NCBI GenBank assembly: GCA_015501585.1
Contig: JADNRY010000230.1
Coordinates: 1-64,000 of the forward strand
Reading direction: 5' to 3'
Length of the DNA stretch: 64,000 nt
Origin: Rhodocollybia butyracea
Lineage: Eukaryota > Basidiomycota > Agaricomycetes > Agaricales > Omphalotaceae
Shown here: piece after piece, positions 1 to 9,623 of the stretch
Position numbering within the stretch: position 1 is the first letter of the stretch
Layout of the letters: every line of letters starts with the position of its first letter
Program-made: the position numbers and the translations under genes
The notes under the pieces: generated by a model
What the model saw: the letters and a program-made list of their open reading frames with translations, nothing else
Told to the model about the DNA's origin: nothing
The model's database searches: none

Positions 1-354
1 TCGTCGTCATAATTCCAGCCCGAAATGCCTGGGTATGTCTTCTGTTTAGCACCAAGAATAGCTTTGTGAATTGATTTAATCTATATGTATACACTTCGTT
101 GACATGGAAGCGGTAAGAGGAGAAAGAATACGTACAACTTTCCAGCGTGTACCAATTTTCGGTCCGGTCTTAGGACTACCTTTCGTCACTGGACGCGTCT
201 CAGCCATGAACTTGGCACATTCTTCCAGCCCAGCACTGGTCGGATTCCCTCCTTGCCCCAATTTTCCGCGATTTTCTGCAGAAGAAAAGAAATCCACGAC
301 GGCTCGCGTGTCGTCGGGGTCATCCCAGTTGGCTGAATCGGCACCGCGCACCAT
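1..354 (-). CDS. Myb/SANT-like DNA-binding domain protein (5' part, runs off left edge)
   Basis: The reading frame starts at ATG 354 and gives an N-terminal Myb/SANT-like domain of the kind shared by Harbinger-associated and fungal regulatory proteins. Visible landmarks are an early Trp in NWDDPDDTRAVVDFF, a GQGGNPTSAGLEECAKFM helix, then KTGPKIGTRWKV. A 55-bp intron (81-135, donor GTACGT, acceptor ATAG) joins in frame to IKSIHKAILGAKQKTYPG and SGWNYDD, which matches the expected third helix and the conserved SG-W-D/E end of this domain. The rest of the gene lies beyond position 1. The protein presumably binds DNA; its target is unknown. It may be a host gene or a domesticated transposon partner. 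The domain call is fairly secure; the start codon is the first plausible one. Confidence 0.7.
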
Positions 355-570
355 GCTGATAGCAAAAACGGATGTATAACGTGTCTCGCGACGTTAGACT
401 TTAGAGAAAAGCTTTTATCACGTCGGGTCACCCAGTGTCACATTTATGTAAGATGCACTATACTATATACAGTAACTTCGGATTTGTAAATCCAAATCCA
501 AATCCGTGGCCGAACAGGCTCTTAAGAAAATGGAATCCGATTCCTGACCTACGACAAGGCACAAGCTAGG

Positions 571-1010
571 CCTAAAGCAGTCCCCTCTAAGAGGTTGACA
601 TTGTTAAACAAGAAACCTCGTTAGAGGGGCCTGGAAACCAGCAGTTTTTCTTCGCACAGACTTTTTTGGAGCGATGGGCCTGAGCGCTTAGCCTAATAAG
701 GCAAGGCCCGATTAGGATTTAGAGATGGGAATGTTTACACCTGAGCTTTTGCAGGCTTTTGCCCTACGTCATTACACTTTGGACTTTATAACATGACATA
801 TTCTACCTATCTGATGTATGATACGTAGCGAATGAACGCTCGAGAAAACTATCCTCTCTCTAAATCCCGATTTGGTCTTGCCTTATTAGGCTTGCCTAAC
901 GGCAGTTTTGACAGCGGCAAAGTCTCTGCGACAATTTGCTTCCGCTTTCCAGGTCCCTCTAACAAGGTTTCTTGCATAAGCCGCAACCTCTTGGAGGGAG
1001 CTGCTTCAGG
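571..1010. repeat. Foldback (imperfect palindrome) element
   Basis: The left arm (about 571-725) and right arm (about 857-1010) are imperfect reverse complements of each other, about 155 bp each, around a roughly 130-bp unique centre. Matching blocks include CCTAATAAGGCAAG on the left against its complement near 880-893, and GAAACCTCGTTAGAGG against the complement of CCTCTAACAAGGTTTC. No coding frame is convincing. The right arm ends exactly where the direct repeat of the DIRS element begins. Confidence 0.7.
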
Positions 1011-1257
1011 ATAAGGCAAGGGCTTGATAAGAGTATCTTGTACGTGTATTACAAGTATAAGAAATCTAGATAATCAAATCAATAATTAGTTTTGTGTGTT
1101 TGCGGGGAAAACAACGTCACGCAAAGCGGGGCCAGGACAGATACTGGTTTGGAAAGGAAATCCAAAACCAAGAGGTAGCTGGCCATTGACGTTGAATCCT
1201 GTATGCAAGGAGTGCAAGGGTCTGAAGGAGAGAGATCACATGAACCCAAACATACCA
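1011..1257. repeat. DIRS split direct repeat B2 (element 3' end)
   Basis: These 247 bp are nearly identical to 1525-1771, starting with ATAAGGCAAGGGCTTGATAA and ending with AACCCAAACATACCA. This copy is the distal B repeat of the A1-ORF-B1-A2-B2 arrangement. The frames through it code for nothing recognisable. Confidence 0.8.
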
Positions 1258-1297
1258 AGCGTGAGCCAATAAATAAAAAAGGGAATGGCGGGTGGGG

Positions 1298-1376
1298 CCA
1301 AAAATCAATGCTGAGTGGAAAGAAGGAGAACGAGGAATATCTAATATATGGAGAATAGCGCAACAAGCAGAAGACT
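1298..1376. repeat. DIRS split direct repeat A2
   Basis: About 79 bp matching 6946-7025, running from CCAAAAATCAATGCTGAG to AACAAGCAGAAGACT. It sits between the two B repeats, as expected for split direct repeats. The 148 bp between A2 and B1 (1377-1524) are not repeated elsewhere in the window. Confidence 0.8.
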
Positions 1377-1524
1377 TGACGTGTACACGAGCTGGACCAA
1401 AGAGGATAATCTACTGTAATCTAATCTATTGGTCCAAGCTCTAAGATACTTTGTACATTCGCCCTTGCCTTATCTAACACTTACGCTAGCCATTCAGAAG
1501 CCGCTCACGTAGCTTCAGCTAGCA

Positions 1525-1771
1525 ATAAGGCAAGGGCTTGATAAGAGTATCTTGTACACGTATTATGAGTATAAGAAATCTAGATAATCAAATCAATAAT
1601 TAGTTTTGTGTGTTTGCGGGGAAAACAACGTCACGCAAAGCGGGGCCAGGACAGATACTGGTTTGGAAAGGAAATCCAAAACCAAGAGGTAGCTGGCCAT
1701 TGACGTTGAATCCTGTACGCAAGGAGTGCAAGGGTCTGAAGGAGAGAGATCACATGAACCCAAACATACCA
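1525..1771. repeat. DIRS split direct repeat B1
   Basis: Copy of 1011-1257 lying directly downstream of the recombinase ORF in element orientation. The two B copies differ by only a few substitutions, so the element is not very old despite its broken frames. Confidence 0.8.
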
Positions 1772-1877
1772 CATGGAGCCAAGCTCCCAGAGCACCGCTC
1801 GCTGAGGGTGAATATGAAACTAGCCGAGGAACCTGAAAACCCCAACAGAGTGCAGGCATAGTGAAAGAACAAAATGA

Positions 1878-3349
1878 TTAATCATTTGATAGGTCAAAGT
1901 CTAGTTCATCTGCAGTGAAAGGTAAACGATGTGAAGATGCAAAAGCTCTCATACAAGATTCCAATTGCATCGCACGTGCTATGGCCTGTGGAATAACTTG
2001 TTCGAGAGGTCTCCAATAAATGAGAAAACATAATGAAGTCCAACCTCCAATCTTCATGATGATTTCAGGTTCAACCCCAAGCAGAAGATAAGCCAGAGAT
2101 CCACCAATACGGAAAGAATGCCCGAAGACGTACTCCAGGTTGTGGAGGCAAAAAATAGCTGTCATCCATGAAATGAAAGTAGGTTTGATCAAGGGAACCC
2201 ATGATTGATTTTCATGATAAGCAAAAAAAGGTGTACCCGGGGGAGGTGAGTGATTGATAGTGAAATGATTTTCCACCGCTGCATATGGGCAGAGAGGATC
2301 ACCTGGGATTTCAGTGAGATAACATTCGCCACCTGCAACACCTGTAGTCTTTGTCCATGGAAGGTGAAATGAGATAACACACCGTCCATCTACCACGGAA
2401 CGTGTAACACGAGTCGAACAGTGGACGTCATGTTCCATTGTGATTTTGTTTGCGGACTTCGGTATAAGTTCACCTAGACACCGACAGCCCCAATATGCTG
2501 TTGTTGCTGCTGCCCATTTGGATGCATCCTGAGGATTCTCAAGGTCCAGATGAGATCAGAGAGTGAGCATGTGAGGTTGTTCAACCGGACCACAAGGTGG
2601 CCGTTTGAAAGCTGCACCTTTCTTTTCTGCAGCTTTCCTCAATGACGGAATCCAACCCTCATGACCATGCCACTCTGCATCATTGAATAGATGCCAAAGG
2701 TGAAGGCCACTAAGCCAATTTTGGATACACTTCCCAGTGCATGTTCCGATATATCTGCAACAAAAGTGCCAAGGAGGATAGATGAGGCTGGCATTTGCAA
2801 GGCTTCAGGGATAAACTCTGTATCACAGAATTGATTGAAACAAAGCAGACCTGCTCCATATGCCTGTCTTGTATCGTCTGTTGTAGCAGCCAATAAGCCT
2901 TCAAACATTTTCACTTGTAAACGATGTGATATTTCAATATTTCGATCAGCTTGAGTGCGTAGCAAAAAAGGTGTTGTCCACAAGAGCACTTGACGATTGG
3001 CTGGTACATTAGCTGGGCGAAATAGACTTGGTGCCAAGTAGTTCTGTTCTGTTGGGCGTCGTGCCTTCTTTGCTGGAAGCAAAAGAGCCGCTGCAGCACG
3101 AACATCATGGAGAGTTTCTGATAAGGAAATTGTGGGTATGTTGGAAATGGGATGAGCATCATAAATATTTGATTGAAGGATTGGTGTTGGTATATGTGGT
3201 ATCCTAATTCCCAAGTCATATGCTAACATTGCATTGGGATCTATCCACTGTGTATCTGAGACCAATGAAGGTCTTTGCGAGAGAGGATGGATTTCTGGTT
3301 GATTGCCCCCTGTCTCTGTGTTGGCTGGTGCATCATAGATGAACAAAAA
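1878..3349 (-). pseudogene. DIRS tyrosine recombinase, broken
   Basis: The C-terminal part (2438-1878) shows the integrase-fold catalytic set of tyrosine recombinases: LPWTKTTG, then GHSFRIGGSLAYLLLGVEP, IMKIGGWTS and LIYWRPLEQ. These give H-x-x-R, a Trp in the His/Trp position, and the nucleophilic Tyr. The N-terminal part (3352-2639) carries the SAM-like domain (DDTRQAYGAGLLCFNQFCD). The two parts are separated by a frameshift near 2690: the expected EWHGHEGWIPSLRKAAEKK lies in another frame. An in-frame TGA follows at about 2559, shortly before LDLENPQDASKWAAA. The enzyme would have resolved and integrated the circular DNA intermediate; this copy cannot be functional. Confidence 0.85.
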
Positions 3350-3494
3350 CATCAGGAAAAGCCGTTTTTGCCTAGGTGACCCCAGAGTGGCCTAAAGCAA
3401 ACTAGGTGACCTATGAATCCTATGGCATCCTAGGTCACCTAGTTTGCTTTAGGCCACTCTGGGGTCACCTAGGCAAAAATGGCTTTTCCTGATG
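3350..3494. mobile_element. Palindromic foldback MITE, short form, inserted in the DIRS element
   Basis: A 145-bp near-perfect palindrome begins CATCAGGAAAAGC and ends GCTTTTCCTGATG. The arms (GCCTAGGTGACCCCAGAGTG and its complement) can pair over about 60 bp around a short centre. It lies between the RNase H and recombinase ORFs of the DIRS element and is flanked by AA on both sides. The long form of the same family is at 38328-38700. Confidence 0.85.
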
Positions 3495-3507
3495 AATGGG
3501 GATGTCA

Positions 3508-5836
3508 TTAATGATGAGGCTCGTAGAATAGCGAGGATAGTTCAGGTGGTAAAGGAAATGATCTAGTAAGACGATGAGAAGTAGAACCTAAAATACCTTG
3601 TGATATGGGATCTGCTGGGTTTTCCGCTGATGGTATATATACAAACTTTGGTATGATAAGATGCTTGGAAGAGATAAGATATGTTCGGCGGACACAGAGG
3701 TTAGTAGCATTGTTACGACTCCGCCCTTTGTTATGTGCCCCAATGGCACCCGTGTTATCTGAATGCATGAGGAGATGGGTGTTGCGAAAGCCAAGCTGTA
3801 CAATAAAATACATGAGAAGTTCAAGGGCGACAGCTTCCAGCCATCCAATGTCCAAACCCGGAACTTTCCAACCTGTAACGAGTTGGAAAGCATACCACTG
3901 ATTTTGGATGATGATTCCGATACCCCAGCTTGTGGACGCATCAACAAATATGTGTAAATCCTGAAGTGGCTGCAACAGATGCAGCTGACAGAAGAAGTCA
4001 GGGCAGTGAGCTTATTTTTCCACCAAACCAGTGTAGTCCTAAGAGAACCCGAGGCACGGCGAGTGATGAAATCATCATTGTTGAACTGCGACATGAAATT
4101 TGAGATGGGTGGGAGGTAAGATGAACCATGGATGTAGACAAAACACAGATGAACCAGTGAGCCATGGATGATCTGAATGTCCAAGAGCGAAAGACCCTGG
4201 TGTTGCTCGATCTTGTCTAAAAGTGTAACGACTCTCGCCAGGAACTTTAGGCATTTAATCTGTGGCAATGAAACACATCGATTGGTCAGGTCCCAAAAGA
4301 AACCGAGAAAAGTCATATCAAAAGCAAAGCGAAGTCCTGTCTTGGTTGGATGCCATGGTATGCCCAACGTTTGCAATGAGGGCCATACATGTATCACAAT
4401 CGAAAAGATAACGATATGAACCTTCCCCAAAATAACCATGTGGATCGTGGAAGTGTAAGACACTCATATCATCCTCGTATTTGAAAGGCTGAAGTCCCTG
4501 ACCAACACAACTCCAGATGTCAACTGCTGCATTAGCTATCTGACCTGAGTTACTACTAGCTGGCCGCAGGCCAAATGGGTGGCAATGGTCAATGTAGAAT
4601 TTTCCTTCCACACAGACCACCAAGTATGGCTTATGCGCTGGGATAACAGGGCATGTACGGTGAAAAGCTTTGATGTCGAAAGCACACACTTGAGTGCCAT
4701 CTGGAGATGATGCAATCTGGAGTATGGGATCATGATCAGGATCTGAAAGATTGGATAGTAGAGATGATGATGTAGAGATATGATTGTACTCGCATAGCGA
4801 GTACTAGATGATATGGAGATATAACATTACTTGCATAACAAGTAATGGATGATATGGTGATATTGCTCACATAGCAAGCACTTTGGAGCAAAAGAAAATT
4901 GAGACATAAAGAAACACTCACCGCATCAGCAACCCATGAGGGCATATCGAAGCGTGTAGGGAAATCTTCTTTGTTGGCAAAACTGTTGACTGATCCCATA
5001 TCCAGAGCATCTTTCAAAAGGTGGCGACAAATACGTATCTTGGGTGGGAGATTTGGACCTTGGTCCTGCGTAATGACTACAAATGGTGAGCAGTAAAAAT
5101 ATCCGCATAGGATATGTTCTACTTCTGCCTGTGAGAATGGTCCAGACATCCTATTGGCAACTGGTTCTGTGTTGATATACTCATAAACAGTGTCAAGGTG
5201 TTCCATGATAGAAAGGTGATTGGGGATTATAACAGTCTTTGTTAGATGAGGCATATCACCTATGGGAAAGCCATAGGAGAGATTATTGACAAGAAGAGGA
5301 TATTTATCAGACAAGCTGCATTGGTCCAGAAGTTGAGCAAAAGCATCTGCATTGTAAGGTGTGATTATACAAGTGTATATTTCTGTATCAAAAGGAGTGG
5401 TATCCAATAAAGGTGAGTGATGTAAGATAGAGGATGAAAAATCAGTATATGACAAAAATTCTGGACGAAAGATAATGTGATCAAGGTCGGATGATGCCTT
5501 CAAAGATGCAGAGACATGAGGTAACGCGAGAGAGGGCTGAGTGTTCTCGTCCACACAGGCTACAGATATGGAGTCGTCCATCATCATGCTGGTGCTTGCA
5601 ACCAGAAGCGAGATTGTACGGGATACAGATAGGCTTCGTTTCCTTGGCGCTGCCAAGTGGCTTGAGAGTCCTGAGCTCGCTGTCCTGATAGGCTGAGAAG
5701 CAAGGCTTTCCATCACTGAAGGCAATGGCTGAGGCGAGATGAAGGCGGAGGAGGTGTGATGCTGCGCAAATAATACATGTTGGGGAGGAAGTGCATTTCG
5801 GTGAATCTGTGTTGCAAAATGACTGTGGAGAATCAT
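3508..5836 (-). pseudogene. DIRS reverse transcriptase-RNase H, broken
   Basis: The N-terminal part (5836-4921) contains YGFPIGDMP and a recognisable RT lead-in. A probable 179-bp spliceosomal intron follows (donor GTGAGTG at 4920, acceptor CTTTCAG near 4742). RT then resumes with DGTQVCAFDIKAFHRTCP, HPFGLRPASSNSGQIANAA and the catalytic box PFKYEDDMSVLHF (YEDD in place of the usual Y/V-x-DD). After a frameshift near 4330-4400 the thumb follows (LGFFWDLTNRCVSLPQIK). RNase H comes last: DLHIFVDASTSWG (Asp), GWLEAVALEL (Glu), LLMHSDNTGAIGA (Asp) and SAENPADPIS (final Asp). The element's polymerase is clearly identified; at least one frameshift kills it. Confidence 0.85.
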
Positions 5837-6515
5837 TTGTGACAGTGCGTGGAGCCTTAGCTGCTATTGCTCCACGTAAATCTGAATCTGAGGGGTGCTT
5901 TGCTGGAGTTGAAGACAACTGCAAGAAAGAAGCTGTTAAAAGTTTAACCTGGTCTCTAACCTGCAACAGGATGGCCAGATTTTGGACATAGTGGTCCTTG
6001 CTAAAAAGTGTTCCCTGGAGGATCTCATTCCGGGCTGTGCGTTTGAACGTGTACCAAATAGGATATGATGTTTCGAAATCTGGGTAGTTTCGGAAAAAAT
6101 CGAGATGTTTGCCAAATTCTGTGGCAAAAGATATCACTGGGAGAGCTAAACCGTCGAATCCCAGGCTATGGGCGGGTGAAAGCGTAACGAGCGCTGAGAG
6201 GTAATTCGACATACATTCCAACCATTTCATAGGCGACATGCACATATGTTCCATATCATCACCCCAAAGTGCAGACATCTTAAGCATGTCAAAAACTAGA
6301 ACCTTGACTTCTGATGGAGTGCTCTCAGCCGTCAGTTCAGTTCTATGGACCTTGGTATGCAGGTCATGAAGTCTGTGCTGTGCCAATTGAAGACGGTCCT
6401 TGGTAAACCAATTAAGAGGAAAGAATTTGTGTCGAATTGAATAGAGATAAACATCTGAAATGATGGTTCTGGGCTGTTGACCAGAGATACGCTCGACTGG
6501 GTTTGAATGAAACAT
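5481..6515 (-). CDS. DIRS gag-like nucleic-acid-binding protein
   Basis: This 344-residue ORF is the first of the DIRS element and overlaps the RT ORF in another frame. The C-terminal half holds CIICAASH and then CIPYNLASGCKHQHDDGR followed by HICSLCGREHSALSRVTSC, the Cys/His-rich motif typical of gag proteins in fungal DIRS elements. The N-terminal half is helical with aromatic residues (WYTFKRTARNEILQG). It would package element RNA. The frame is intact, unlike its downstream partners. Start chosen at Met 6515; a slightly longer form is possible. Confidence 0.7.
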   Translation of the reverse strand: MFHSNPVERISGQQPRTIISDVYLYSIRHKFFPLNWFTKDRLQLAQHRLHDLHTKVHRTELTAESTPSEVKVLVFDMLKMSALWGDDMEHMCMSPMKWLECMSNYLSALVTLSPAHSLGFDGLALPVISFATEFGKHLDFFRNYPDFETSYPIWYTFKRTARNEILQGTLFSKDHYVQNLAILLQVRDQVKLLTASFLQLSSTPAKHPSDSDLRGAIAAKAPRTVTNDSPQSFCNTDSPKCTSSPTCIICAASHLLRLHLASAIAFSDGKPCFSAYQDSELRTLKPLGSAKETKPICIPYNLASGCKHQHDDGRLHICSLCGREHSALSRVTSCLCIFEGIIRP

Positions 6516-6945
6516 CGAGCCTGCAATTGGGAGAGATTTTGTAGTGGTAGCTGATGCTGTGCTCGCCGAAGATCGTCTAATGTAGTCTAATCCGTTCTAT
6601 TTCCATAATGATGAAGGTGGGAAGCGGTCCCACTTTCTCACATAATTGAGTGCTGGCTGCTAACAACGAGAACTCATCTGTGGTATATGGATAGAGCACC
6701 ATAAGCAGAGGACCAATATCTGGAAAAGCTTCCCTATAGTCTCAACAATTCATAGTAGCTGCCAAGCTATCTTCATTATAAGTTTCTGCATTGCAGTTAT
6801 GTGCACAACAAATGCGAAGGGCCCTGCCTGTAGGGTCCAATGCTGGTGGGATGGTCAAATGTGAGTCAAAGTCGAAATCATCCGGAATAGGTGCTGGAAT
6901 CCCAGCATTGGGAAGAATAAGAACCATGGGATGGAGTCAAAAGAG

Positions 6946-7025
6946 CCAAAAAATCAATGCTGAGTGGAAAGAAGGAGAACGAGGAATATCTAATATATGG
7001 AGAATAGCGCAACAAGCAGAAGACT
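6946..7025. repeat. DIRS split direct repeat A1 (element 5' end)
   Basis: About 80 bp matching 1298-1376, including GAGGAATATCTAATATATGG. It lies upstream of the gag ORF and marks the 5' boundary of the element. Beyond 7025 the sequence no longer matches the A2 flank. Confidence 0.8.
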
Positions 7026-7639
7026 GTAGAACGATAGCCTCAGTTGTAGTGTAAGAACAACTGTATTTGATATATATATATACCTGTAGAACGATAGCTA
7101 CAGTACTATATCAGTAAGAGTGACGAAAGAAGATGTAGGTAAAGCTCACCCTCAGTTGTAGTGTAAGAACAACTGAGGGTGATGGTTCTGGGGGCTCGAA
7201 TATAAGTATTAGTCTGGATAATAGATGAGCCTGTAGCAAAGTGGAGGCAAACTGGAAGATATTACTACATCCCTGATCCAGTAGTTTTCTGGGTATATTA
7301 GGCTATATAAGGCCCCAAAAATGAGAACTACCTGCTGGTAGTATATGTATGTATATCATCGGTATGTTTCTCAGAGTCACTGCTTTCTTGGACGTCGATA
7401 GGATTTTCCCGCATGGTTACACGATGTGAAGCGGTCATCTAATATTGGTGAATCCCGTAGGCTGAATAAGAGAGAGGTCGAGAGGATAGTGGCCGAGAGG
7501 CCGTCATGAGAGTCATTATGGCTGTCTCCCTTACCAAGGGTCGAGTATCCCGTCGAAAGGGAGCCTGTGTCACTGGCTGAGCGTCGGGTGACCCGCAGAA
7601 AGGGAAGCCACTAAGGGAACTGCTTTTCCTGTGAGACGA
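7026..7639. other. Intergenic, repeat debris
   Basis: No gene is supported. TGTAGAACGATAGC occurs twice (7024 and 7084). A hairpin at about 7148-7182 has 13-bp arms (CACCCTCAGTTGT and its complement). About 7245-7425 is a diverged copy of 11695-11905 (shared blocks such as GGTAGTATATGTAT/GGTAGCATATGTAT and GGTATGTTTCTCAGAGTC). Confidence 0.6.
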
Positions 7640-7646
7640 AGTAGAG

Positions 7647-7868
7647 TAGCGCACTCGGGAACGGCATGGTTCATTTTTTGATTTTCGCCCTCCCGGATCT
7701 CAATTGCTGTCACACGTTGATTGTATTGAATATTATCTTATCTACCTCTCCATCCTCATTGGCACAAGTTGTTTGCATAGGGACCAGCAGGCAAAGCCAT
7801 TAGGCTGAGACTGGGTACACAGAGCACCTTTGGACGTGAGAAAGTGTTCACCCGCTGGGCATGTGGGC
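7647..7868 (+). repeat. Left long terminal inverted repeat
   Basis: About 220 bp that reverse-complement 9017-9243 with scattered mismatches, for example GGATCTCAATTGCTGTCAC and GAATATTATCTTATCTACC. Confidence 0.8.
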
Positions 7869-9016
7869 ACTTTCGGCAACCATCTGCTGCTGCTGAGGAC
7901 CGAGCACCAGCAAGGGTCTGGGAGAAGTTAGAGCGAGTGCGGCCCCCTTTGTTTTTTATCGTGCTCTGCAGTGGTACTAGGTAGGGCCAGGAGGGGTGCT
8001 ACTATTCTTTCTGACTTTCTTGATGCTCCAGCCCTTAATGCTGACGGTGTTGTGAATTATTAATATCAGAGGCCTGGCCCACTGCAGTTGAAGTATTTGC
8101 ATAATGGCCAAATTCTGGATCACGCATCAGGTTGATTCTTTGGGGATGTTCCTTCCAGATACTCACTGTGAATTTCAATCTTTATATCTACAAATTTGGG
8201 CACCCCCAGTTGTTGGTGCAGTGCCATACAGCCTAGGCGATGGTGAGTTCCTACTATGTACTAATATTTGTATGCCTGTGATTGCTGCTTAGAGTATGTA
8301 CTGATATTTCCTTATACACTATATGACAGTGGCATCTGCATCTGGAACTTGTACAAGTACTTGTGAAACAATAAGTACTACCCTCAGAAGCGTGCTTGGA
8401 GTACAATCAACTCGTATTGAATATTTACCTGTCAAACAATAAGTACTAGCTACTTGAATATGCGATACATAAATAAAATGACTTACCCTCAGAAGTGTAC
8501 TTGGAGTACAATCAACTGAGGGACTTAACATCACAATCTGAACAAGCATAAGTAAGTAGCACAAAACTGCCAAGTGTATATAGGCGCAATGAGTTCGTTG
8601 TTGGCGTTTCTGAGCTAGTTGCTCTCCTAGGTCCTTACCGTCTGGTGTCTTCTTCGCGTCGGAAATCCACCGGAGGGTATGGATCCTGAGGTAGGCAAGT
8701 TTGACATCCGAGACGTCCTCTTCATTGTCAATAGTACACAATCTACAAGCATTATTCCTATTCTGTATCTCAAAATTCTTCTTCAGTTTGCCAGTGAAAG
8801 TTTGCCGAGTAGAGAGGTAACTGTCACGTTTTTGTGTGTTTTGCAAACTCTGCCTGGCCTTGCCAAAGAGGACTGGGTGGGAAGAGGGCCTGTAGGTAGC
8901 TGCATGCCGCGGTATGACAAGAGCTCGATGAAAATTACGTGAAAGTCGGTTTGGCAACGAGAATCCAATGAGAAGTTAAATGGGTGCCAAATATGGCGTG
9001 GCTAGACTCTCATCTG

Positions 9017-9243
9017 CTCACCCGCCCAGCAGGCAAACACGTTACACTTTCCATGCCCAAGGGTACTCTGCATACCCAGCCTCAGCCCAAAGGCTTCACC
9101 TGCTGATACCTATGCAAACGACTTGCGCCAACGAAGATGGAAAAGTAGATAAGATAATATTCAATACAATCAATACGTGACAGCAATTGAGATCCGGGAG
9201 GGCGGAAATCAAAAAATGAACCATGCCGTTCCCGAGTGCACTA
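9017..9243 (-). repeat. Right long terminal inverted repeat
   Basis: Inverted partner of 7647-7868. The match fades near GTGAGCAGATGAGAGTC at its inner end. Confidence 0.8.
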
Positions 9244-9250
9244 AGTAGAG

Positions 9251-9623
9251 AGAAACCGAGACCGAGACGAGGACGAAGCAGTAGTTATTCAAGATGATAT
9301 TATGAGTCATGACATGTGATTGTATGGTAAATATATGGTCTGAGCGCTAAGGGCAGTATAGTCTAGGTAATATATATCCGTCACACACGAACTCGTTCAA
9401 ATCATGAGTTACATCGTCAAAAATCTAACAAGTGAGTTTATCTACAGATATTCCATGAGGAGGCCCGAGGGGAATGATAGCGCGGTAAAGTTGATCTTTC
9501 GACTTTTGAATCAGCATTGAAGATAGACGTGCACTGTTCCAAACTCTTTCAAGCTCAGGCTAGACCTCAGCGAGCTCAAGGCCTCACGCGCACAATGAAC
9601 TGGCACATCTATGACATTCTGGA
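9251..9623. other. Intergenic, diverged repeat fragments
   Basis: No gene is supported. About 9360-9445 resembles 11885-11945 (ACACGAACTCGT..., TGAGTTACATC..., GTTTATCTACA), so part of the repeat that flanks the SET gene is also here. Confidence 0.5.

Larger units (their letters stand above)
1011..7025 (-). mobile_element. DIRS-type (tyrosine recombinase) retrotransposon, decayed
   Basis: A 6-kb element read on the minus strand carries, in order, a gag-like ORF with Cys/His fingers (6515-5481), reverse transcriptase (5836 to about 4000), RNase H (about 3975-3508) and a tyrosine recombinase (3352-1878). It is flanked by split direct repeats rather than LTRs. Repeat A occurs at 6946-7025 and 1298-1376, and repeat B at 1525-1771 and 1011-1257. 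In element orientation this is A1-ORFs-B1-A2-B2, the layout of PAT/Kangaroo-like DIRS elements that integrate through a circular intermediate. No target duplication is expected. Frameshifts in RT and recombinase, a stop codon in the recombinase and a MITE insertion (3350-3494) show that this copy is dead. Confidence 0.85.
7647..9243. mobile_element. Non-autonomous hAT-like element with ~225-bp inverted ends
   Basis: The ends are TAGCGCACTCGGGAACGGC on the left and the complement of TAGTGCACTCGGGAACGGC on the right. Both fit the hAT end rule (YARNG). The flanks carry the same 7 bp, AGTAGAG (7640-7646 and 9244-9250), close to the usual 8-bp hAT target duplication. No transposase is visible. The interior holds an unassigned minus-strand frame (8957-8319) and a short internal duplication around TTGGAGTACAATCAACT (8399 and 8500). 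The family call rests on ends and duplication only. Confidence 0.7.

Noticed and set aside
1610..1861. Plus-strand ORF in repeat B1 (CKGLKERDHMNPNIP)
   Set aside because: It lies inside the DIRS direct repeat and on the strand opposite to the element's genes. No domain was recognised.
3350..3494. Hairpin as a transcription terminator or CRISPR-like repeat
   Set aside because: The same sequence occurs as a longer mobile-like unit elsewhere, has AA flanks and shows no spacer-repeat periodicity. The window is eukaryotic.
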